Source: Pseudocoprococcus catus
Lineage (GTDB): Bacteria > Bacillota > Clostridia > Lachnospirales > Lachnospiraceae
Reading direction: 5' to 3'
Assembly: GCF_902381825.1 (NCBI RefSeq)
Contig: NZ_LR698973.1
Coordinates: forward strand, 1,175,258 to 1,230,919
Length of the DNA: 55,662 nt
A program made the position numbers and the translations under genes. The number at the start of each line of letters is the position of its first letter. Positions within the stretch are counted from its first letter, which is position 1. Below are positions 50,369 to 55,662 of the stretch, in pieces. A model generated the notes under the pieces. That model worked only from the letters and a program-made list of their open reading frames with translations. It did no database searches and was not told the origin of the DNA.

Positions 50369-52985
50369 AATATCAAAAAAGAGACATAACAGTTACAGAA
50401 AGAGGGAGAGAAATTTCAGAGATTGGCCAAAGAATCCGCATTTTTACGGTGCGCTGGCGATGCTTCTGCCGTTGACGGCGATACTGATCGCTTATATTGC
50501 CATGGGCGTTTTCCCTTTCGGCAATCAGGCAACGATGATCATTGACTCTTATCATCAGTATGTACCGTTTTTCTCTGAATTTCATGATAAGATCTGGCAT
50601 GGTGAAAGTTTCCTTTATTCATGGCACGGCAGTCTGGGATTTAATTTTATAGCGGTTCAGGCTTATTATCTGGCAAGTCCGCTGAATTTTCTGATTGCCT
50701 TGTTCCCGGCCTCGATGATGATAGAGGCCTTTGAGACGCTGATCGTGCTGAAGATCTGTCTGTCAGGATGGACGGCTTATCGCTATCTGCGGAGAAGAAC
50801 CGGAAGAAATGATTATTCGACGGTTGTGTTTGCATCGTTTTATGCCCTTGGTGGATTCAGCATCGCTTATAACTGGAATGTGATGTGGCTGGACAGCATT
50901 GTCCTGTTTCCGATCATTCTTATGGGTGTTGAGAAGCTGATCAATGACAGAGACGGTCGGATGTATGCAGTCAGTATGGGACTTGCTATTTTCTGCAATT
51001 ACTATATGGCCATTATGATCTGCATTTTTGTTGTTTTGTACTTTTTTGTTATCTGGTTTTCCAGAAAGCGAGAAGGCATCAGACAGTTTCTCAGAAGCGG
51101 TATTCATTTTGTGCTGTGCTCTGTGTTGGCGGGCGGAATGGCGGCCATTTATCTGTTTCCGACGTATTATACATTGATCAACAGTTCCCAGGGATCGGCC
51201 CCGACAAGCTTTAAGATCTACAGGAATTTCCTGGAGATTTTTCGTCAGCAGTTTGCACTGGTTGAACCGACGCAGCTGACAGGGGCGCCGAATATATACT
51301 GTGGCGTTCTGCTTGTGATGCTGGTTGTTTTTTATGCGGTTTCCAAAACGATTCCATTAAGGGAAAAGATCGGACGTCTTTTTGTAACAGGATTTGTTCT
51401 GGTGAGCCTGAATATTAATGTGCTTGATTATGTATGGCACGGATTTCATTTTCCGAATAACCTGCCCGGCAGATTCTCTTTTATTTATATTTTTATGGTG
51501 GTCGTTATGGCTTACGATGCATGGCAGTCACTGCGGCTGACGAATAAGAAGGTTTTTCTTGGAATTTTTGTGGCAGAAGCGGTGCTGTTTGGTGTATGTC
51601 TCTGGTATCCGAAGGATCGTCTGCCCCTTTACAGTATGATTGTGACAGGGGTGCTGATGGCACTTTACATGATCCTGCTGATCGCCCATCGGAGACATGC
51701 TTCATTGACGATTAAAGGCATTAAGGTCCTGCCAAAGTATCTGTGTCTGATGGTACTGACAGTGGAAGTGGCGGGCAATGCTATTTTTGGCCTGTGTATG
51801 AACGGAACCACCAACCGGACGAACTATACAGAGGACAGGCAGGAGGTTGCAGATATCCGCAGCCGCTACGAGGCAAAAGATACTTTTTACAGAATGGAAC
51901 TGGAACAGATCAGAGGCAGGGATGATGTCACATGGCATCATCTGAATGGTCTTTCATTCTTCTCATCAACAGCGGATGATCGTGAGGAGAAGTTGATGGG
52001 AGCTCTTGGTTTTTACAACAGCGGCAATAAATACAGCTATAAAGGGGCAACGCCTCTGACAGATGCGATGTTTGGTATCCGTTATATTATCAGCAACGAT
52101 GAAATATGGGGGTCGAATCTGTCATTATGTGAGCAGACAGAGAATAAGTATATTTATGAGAACCAACAGAATCTTGCTCTTGGTTACATGGTGAATCCGG
52201 GGGTTACCCAGTGGAAGATCGTGGAAGGGGATCCTTTTGTCACCCAGAATGATTTTGTGAGAATGGCAACGGATATTCAGGGAGCGATGTTTATCCCGCT
52301 TGAAACGGGAGAGCCGCAGGTGACAGATGGCATGCTGACCAGTACCGGTGAGGATAAATATTATTATGAGCGGCATGGCAGCGGCGGAAGCCTGACCTGG
52401 CAGCTGACTTTCACGGAGCAGCAGGATGTGTATATTTATTTTGAGGCCAGTCATTGTGAGAAGCTGAAGGTGACGATTGACGGAAAGACGGAGACCTATT
52501 CTGATAAGCGGGGACATATTGTGCATCTTGGGCAGTGTGATGCAGGGAAGGTTGTGACATTGGATTTTCCGATGGACAGCGAATATGAAACAGGCAACGT
52601 GAAACTGCAGATGTATGCCCTCAATCAGGATATTTTCGATTCAGCCTATGTCCAGCTGGCGGATGAACAGCTGCAGGTGACAAATTACGACAGCACCCAC
52701 GTCAACGGACATATTCAGGTGAATCAGGATGGTATGATGCTGCTGTCGATTCCTTATGACGAAGGCTGGCATATCTATGTGGATGGTGAAGAAACAGAGA
52801 TACAGCCGGTGGGTGAAGCGATGACAGGATGCTGGCTGACCGCAGGCGAACATCAGATTACGATGCGGTACACACTACAGGGATTTGTGGAAGGAGCCGC
52901 GATCAGTGTTATTTCACTACTGATACTTGTGTTGGGAATTACTGTAAAAGCAGGTCTTTTTAGCGAACATCATAGGAAAATGTAA
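50358..52985 (+). CDS. YfhO-like multi-pass membrane protein
   Basis: A 875-aa protein. A basic N-terminus of about 30 residues is followed by about 12 helices up to residue 470, a large extracellular domain of 350 residues, and one last helix (about 840-862). Early DSYHQYVPFFSEFHDKI and SFLYSWHGSLGFNF, and HFPNNLPGRFSFIYIF in the middle, are typical of YfhO (GT-C fold) proteins. Some of these glycosylate lipoteichoic acid or export polymers. ATG 50358 lies in the end of the kinase gene; GTG 50346 is an alternative start. The donor is probably a lipid-linked sugar. Confidence 0.87.
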   Translation: MKNRISKKRHNSYRKRERNFRDWPKNPHFYGALAMLLPLTAILIAYIAMGVFPFGNQATMIIDSYHQYVPFFSEFHDKIWHGESFLYSWHGSLGFNFIAVQAYYLASPLNFLIALFPASMMIEAFETLIVLKICLSGWTAYRYLRRRTGRNDYSTVVFASFYALGGFSIAYNWNVMWLDSIVLFPIILMGVEKLINDRDGRMYAVSMGLAIFCNYYMAIMICIFVVLYFFVIWFSRKREGIRQFLRSGIHFVLCSVLAGGMAAIYLFPTYYTLINSSQGSAPTSFKIYRNFLEIFRQQFALVEPTQLTGAPNIYCGVLLVMLVVFYAVSKTIPLREKIGRLFVTGFVLVSLNINVLDYVWHGFHFPNNLPGRFSFIYIFMVVVMAYDAWQSLRLTNKKVFLGIFVAEAVLFGVCLWYPKDRLPLYSMIVTGVLMALYMILLIAHRRHASLTIKGIKVLPKYLCLMVLTVEVAGNAIFGLCMNGTTNRTNYTEDRQEVADIRSRYEAKDTFYRMELEQIRGRDDVTWHHLNGLSFFSSTADDREEKLMGALGFYNSGNKYSYKGATPLTDAMFGIRYIISNDEIWGSNLSLCEQTENKYIYENQQNLALGYMVNPGVTQWKIVEGDPFVTQNDFVRMATDIQGAMFIPLETGEPQVTDGMLTSTGEDKYYYERHGSGGSLTWQLTFTEQQDVYIYFEASHCEKLKVTIDGKTETYSDKRGHIVHLGQCDAGKVVTLDFPMDSEYETGNVKLQMYALNQDIFDSAYVQLADEQLQVTNYDSTHVNGHIQVNQDGMMLLSIPYDEGWHIYVDGEETEIQPVGEAMTGCWLTAGEHQITMRYTLQGFVEGAAISVISLLILVLGITVKAGLFSEHHRKM

Positions 52986-53024
52986 CAAATTCTTAACAAA
53001 TTTTTATAAAAAGATAAAAAGCGA

Positions 53025-53052
53025 TTTACAAACAGAGAGTTTGTGATATAAT
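53025..53052 (+). promoter_or_regulatory. Promoter of murA
   Basis: TTTACA (53025-53030), 16-base spacer, TATAAT (53047-53052). A long hairpin lies between it and the gene. Confidence 0.75.
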
Positions 53053-53111
53053 CATTTTGAGGAAAAATCAGTATAGGGATTTTTTGTCGATTTTTATAGG
53101 AATAATAGTTG

Positions 53112-53148
53112 ATCAGCGAGTGATGCATTGCATGATTCGCTGATTTTC
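53112..53148 (+). terminator. Hairpin with short T-run in the murA leader
   Basis: Arms 53112-53127 and 53129-53144 pair over 16 bases with two mismatches and almost no loop, followed by TTTTC. Being downstream of the murA promoter, it could be an attenuator or a partial terminator. Confidence 0.5.
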
Positions 53149-53199
53149 GGATATTGAATCAGATAGATGAGAACAACGCAATATAATTTGAGGTGCAAT

Positions 53200-54519
53200 A
53201 TGGAACAGTATTTAATAAAAGGCGGGAATCCGTTGGTTGGCGAAGTAGAGATTGGCGGAGCAAAGAATTCTGCCCTTGGTATTTTGGCAGCAGCGATCAT
53301 GTGTGATGAGACTGTGACAATTCGGAACTTGCCGGATGTGAATGATATCAATGTTTTCCTGAATGCGGTTATATCCATTGGTGCGGAAGTCCGTTATCCG
53401 AATCCGAAGGATCGTCATACAGTTACAATTAACGGCTGTGGTATTCGTACACACGAAGTAGACAATGACTATATCAGAAAGATCAGAGCGTCCTATTATC
53501 TGATTGGCGCTCTTCTCGGCAAGTACAGGGAAGCCGGTGTGGCGCTGCCTGGCGGATGCAATATCGGCAGCAGACCGATCGATCAGCATCAGAAGGGATT
53601 CAAGGCCCTGGGTGCGAAGGTATGGATTGACAGAGGCATGATCTTTACTTCTGCTGATGAGTTAAACGGCAAGCATATTTATCTTGACGTGGTCAGTGTG
53701 GGTGCAACCATCAATATTATGCTGGCAGCATCCAGAGCCAAAGGCATGACCATCATTGAGAATGCAGCGAAGGAACCGCATGTTGTTGATGTGGCGCAGT
53801 TCCTGAATCAGATGGGTGCCAACATCAAGGGTGCCGGAACAGATATGATCAAGATTATTGGCGTAGATCGTTTCAGAGCAGCTGATCATGAGATTATCCC
53901 GGATCAGATCGAAGCGGGTACATTTATGTGTGCAGCTGTTGCAACAAAGGGTGATGTGACGATCAAGCATGTTATTCCGAAGCATCTGGAATCTATCTCA
54001 GCGAAGCTGATCGAGATGGGGGCAGAGATTGAAGAACTGGATGATGCCGTACGTGTTGTAGCGACCAAGAGACTCAGCCCGACAACGGTGAAGACAATGC
54101 CTTATCCGGGATTCCCGACAGATATGCAGTCTCAGATTGCGGTATGTCTTTCTCTTGCTGACGGCACAAGCCTTGTTACAGAGAAGATTTTCGAGAACAG
54201 ATTTAAGTATACAGACGAGCTGACCAAGATGGGTGCCAATATCAAGGTTGAAGGCAATACAGCTTTCATTACAGGTGTTGATAAGTATACAGGTGCAGTT
54301 GTTGTTGCACCGGATCTTCGGGCAGGTGCAGCACTTGTTATTGCCGGACTGGCAGCAGAAGGCTGTACATGTGTTGAGCAAATCCAGTATATCCAGAGAG
54401 GTTATGAGAACTTTGAAGAGAAGATCCGAAGCCTGGGCGGTATTATTGAACGCGTGGACGTAGAAGACCGTACAGATCGTGATCGTATGATGCGCAAGAT
54501 GAGTCTTGCAGCTTATTAA
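53200..54519 (+). CDS. murA: UDP-N-acetylglucosamine 1-carboxyvinyltransferase
   Basis: A 439-aa enzyme for the first committed step of peptidoglycan synthesis. The N-terminus EQYLIKGGNPLVGEVEIGGAKN-type region, PGGCNIGSRPIDQH with the fosfomycin-reactive Cys, DQIEAGTFMCAAV and FPTDMQSQIAV are all diagnostic. ATG 53200 follows GAGGTGC; the frame is open for 11 more codons upstream but without family support. A strong terminator follows. Confidence 0.96.
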   Translation: MEQYLIKGGNPLVGEVEIGGAKNSALGILAAAIMCDETVTIRNLPDVNDINVFLNAVISIGAEVRYPNPKDRHTVTINGCGIRTHEVDNDYIRKIRASYYLIGALLGKYREAGVALPGGCNIGSRPIDQHQKGFKALGAKVWIDRGMIFTSADELNGKHIYLDVVSVGATINIMLAASRAKGMTIIENAAKEPHVVDVAQFLNQMGANIKGAGTDMIKIIGVDRFRAADHEIIPDQIEAGTFMCAAVATKGDVTIKHVIPKHLESISAKLIEMGAEIEELDDAVRVVATKRLSPTTVKTMPYPGFPTDMQSQIAVCLSLADGTSLVTEKIFENRFKYTDELTKMGANIKVEGNTAFITGVDKYTGAVVVAPDLRAGAALVIAGLAAEGCTCVEQIQYIQRGYENFEEKIRSLGGIIERVDVEDRTDRDRMMRKMSLAAY

Positions 54520-54538
54520 TTATCACTGAATGAGTGGG

Positions 54539-54578
54539 AATCCCTTATTGTCGTATGGATGACAATGAGGGATTTTTT
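54539..54578 (+). terminator. Terminator of murA
   Basis: 14-bp stem (54539-54552 with 54561-54574, one G-U pair) running into TTTTTT. Confidence 0.9.
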
Positions 54579-54630
54579 CTGCAGGAGAGGGATCGGGCTA
54601 CAAATCGTTGGAATTGTAGTGCTGCATCCC

Positions 54631-54659
54631 TTGACTTTAAACTTATTTTCATGTATGCT
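54631..54659 (+). promoter_or_regulatory. Promoter of the SAM riboswitch-metK unit
   Basis: TTGACT (54631-54636), 17-base spacer, TATGCT (54654-54659), about 50 bases before the riboswitch. Confidence 0.75.
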
Positions 54660-54711
54660 ATGTAAGCAATCAACACATTAAATAGTCAACTGATTAATTA
54701 AATAGTAGTTT

Positions 54712-54810
54712 TCTCTTATTCAGAGCAATGGAGACCAAGGATCTGTGATATTGCGGCAACCCCCATGAGGAAGGTGCCAACCTGAGCGAGTAACATCGAA
54801 CAATAAGAGG
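54712..54810 (+). ncRNA. SAM-I (S-box) riboswitch
   Basis: The P1 helix pairs CTCTTATT (54713-54720) with AATAAGAG (54802-54809). Between them are conserved S-box blocks: AGAGCAATGGAGACC, GCGGCAACCCCC and AAGGTGCCAACCTGAGC. The order and spacing match the SAM-I class with its kink-turn and four-way junction. It senses S-adenosylmethionine, the product of metK, and closes the downstream terminator when SAM is high. Confidence 0.93.
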
Positions 54811-54824
54811 ATTTGATCGTATCA

Positions 54825-54850
54825 AGTCCGCTTTGAGCGGATTTTTTTTT
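54825..54850 (+). terminator. Expression-platform terminator of the SAM riboswitch
   Basis: TCCGCT (54827-54832) pairs with AGCGGA (54836-54841), followed by nine T. The anti-terminator would pair upstream bases with the 3' strand of P1. High SAM therefore stops transcription before metK. Confidence 0.88.
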
Positions 54851-54974
54851 GCCATGGACAGCCGTGTTTGGTGCCAAGGGCAGAACCAATGACGATTAAA
54901 TAGCAATAAGAGAAATAGTAACTGTGAAGAGAATGCGCAGTTATGAGAGATACTAATTCGACAAGGAGGACATA

Positions 54975-55662
54975 ATGGAAAAGTTATTATTCACATCTGA
55001 ATCTGTAACAGAAGGCCATCCGGATAAGATTTGTGACCAGATTTCCGATGCAATTCTTGATGCAATGTTAGAGCAGGATCCAATGAGCCGTGTTGCATGT
55101 GAGACATGTACAACAACAGGTCTTGTTATGGTTATGGGTGAGATCACCAGTAATGCAAAGGTAGATATCCAGAACATTGTCAGAGACACAGTCAGAGAAA
55201 TTGGTTACACAAGAGGTAAATACGGCTTTGATGCTGACACATGTGCAGTTATGGTGGCACTTGACAAACAGTCTACAGATATTGCCATGGGTGTTGATAA
55301 GGCCCTTGAAGCCAAAGAGCATACCATGTCTGAAGAAGAAATCGCAGCTATCGGTGCTGGTGACCAGGGTATGATGTTTGGTTTTGCAACCAATGAAACA
55401 GAAGAATATATGCCATATCCGATCGCACTGGCTCACAAGCTGGCGCGTCAGCTGACAAAGGTTCGTAAAGATGGTACACTGCCTTACCTCAGACCGGACG
55501 GCAAGACACAGGTTACGGTTGAATATGATGAGAATGGCAAGGCGGTTCGTCTGGATGCCGTTGTCCTTTCAACACAGCATGATCCTGAAGTAACACAGGA
55601 ACAGATTCATGAAGATATAAAGAAGTATGTTTTTGATGTAATTCTTCCAGCAGAGATGGTCG
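54975..55662 (+). CDS. metK: S-adenosylmethionine synthetase, 3' end beyond the window
   Basis: The first 229 codons of MetK, which makes SAM from methionine and [24 protein letters not shown] is the N-terminal ATP-binding motif. [15 protein letters not shown] is the second family signature. An AAGGAGG site precedes the ATG. The gene is intact up to the window edge and should extend about another 165 codons. Expression is governed by the SAM-I riboswitch just upstream. Confidence 0.95.
   Translation, partial: MEKLLFTSESVTEGHPDKICDQISDAILDAMLEQDPMSRVACETCTTTGLVMVMGEITSNAKVDIQNIVRDTVREIGYTRGKYGFDADTCAVMVALDKQSTDIAMGVDKALEAKEHTMSEEEIAAIGAGDQGMMFGFATNETEEYMPYPIALAHKLARQLTKVRKDGTLPYLRPDGKTQVTVEYDENGKAVRLDAVVLSTQHDPEVTQEQIHEDIKKYVFDVILPAEMV

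Overview
The window looks like chromosomal DNA of an anaerobic, low-to-mid GC Firmicute, most likely a Lachnospiraceae member resembling Coprococcus catus. The reasons are Shine-Dalgarno-led genes, an S-box SAM riboswitch before metK, MutS2, a YhaM-type exoribonuclease, a large anaerobic cobalamin cluster, and an operon for lactate fermentation through lactoyl-CoA (acrylate pathway). The species is inferred from gene content only; no database was searched.

Layout. 1-6000 is housekeeping: upp and mutS2 on the minus strand, yhaM and rlmD on the plus strand. About 5960-12000 is an AT-rich accessory island abutting the 3' end of rlmD. It carries a truncated DUF6075-like ORF, a sigma factor with a membrane partner, an ABC transporter, a VanY-like carboxypeptidase, a winged-helix regulator, an XRE repressor with a repeated operator, and the C-terminal stump of what looks like a recombinase whose last codons resemble the end of rlmD. 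12060-14440 holds a decaying electron-transfer module: etfA is intact, etfB is frameshifted, and a divergent acyl-CoA dehydrogenase has an early stop and no 3' part. 14440-19050 holds an orphan ABC substrate-binding lipoprotein, a small XRE protein, an SNF-type Na+ symporter, an aldolase remnant and a patatin.

19070-27900 is the metabolic core. A divergent 493-aa regulator faces an operon of CoA-transferase, a methylmalonyl-CoA-epimerase-like VOC protein, dehydratase activator, dehydratase A and B subunits and a lactate permease. Together these would import lactate, activate it to lactoyl-CoA and dehydrate it to acryloyl-CoA. The nearby broken acd/etfB set is the type of enzyme that would reduce acryloyl-CoA. 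28150-30850 has a BrnT/BrnA toxin-antitoxin pair, two HAD phosphatases and an unknown small protein.

31069-37723 is the most unusual locus: a degenerate PP2C-like protein, an unrecognised 532-aa acidic protein, and a 1454-aa protein joining an intact Ser/Thr kinase, a TIR domain with its catalytic glutamate, one membrane segment and a large beta-propeller-like region. It looks like a membrane signalling or defence system.

37780-48382 is cobalamin biosynthesis: a CbiJ-CbiE-CbiT fusion on minus, then cbiA, cobT, cobU, cobS, a short CobU-like gene, cobC, cbiB, cbiP and cbiC on plus. 48394 to the end holds dinB (minus), a shikimate kinase homologue, a YfhO-like membrane protein, murA, and a SAM riboswitch leading into metK, which runs off the window. 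Several intergenic regions carry very long, nearly perfect hairpins.
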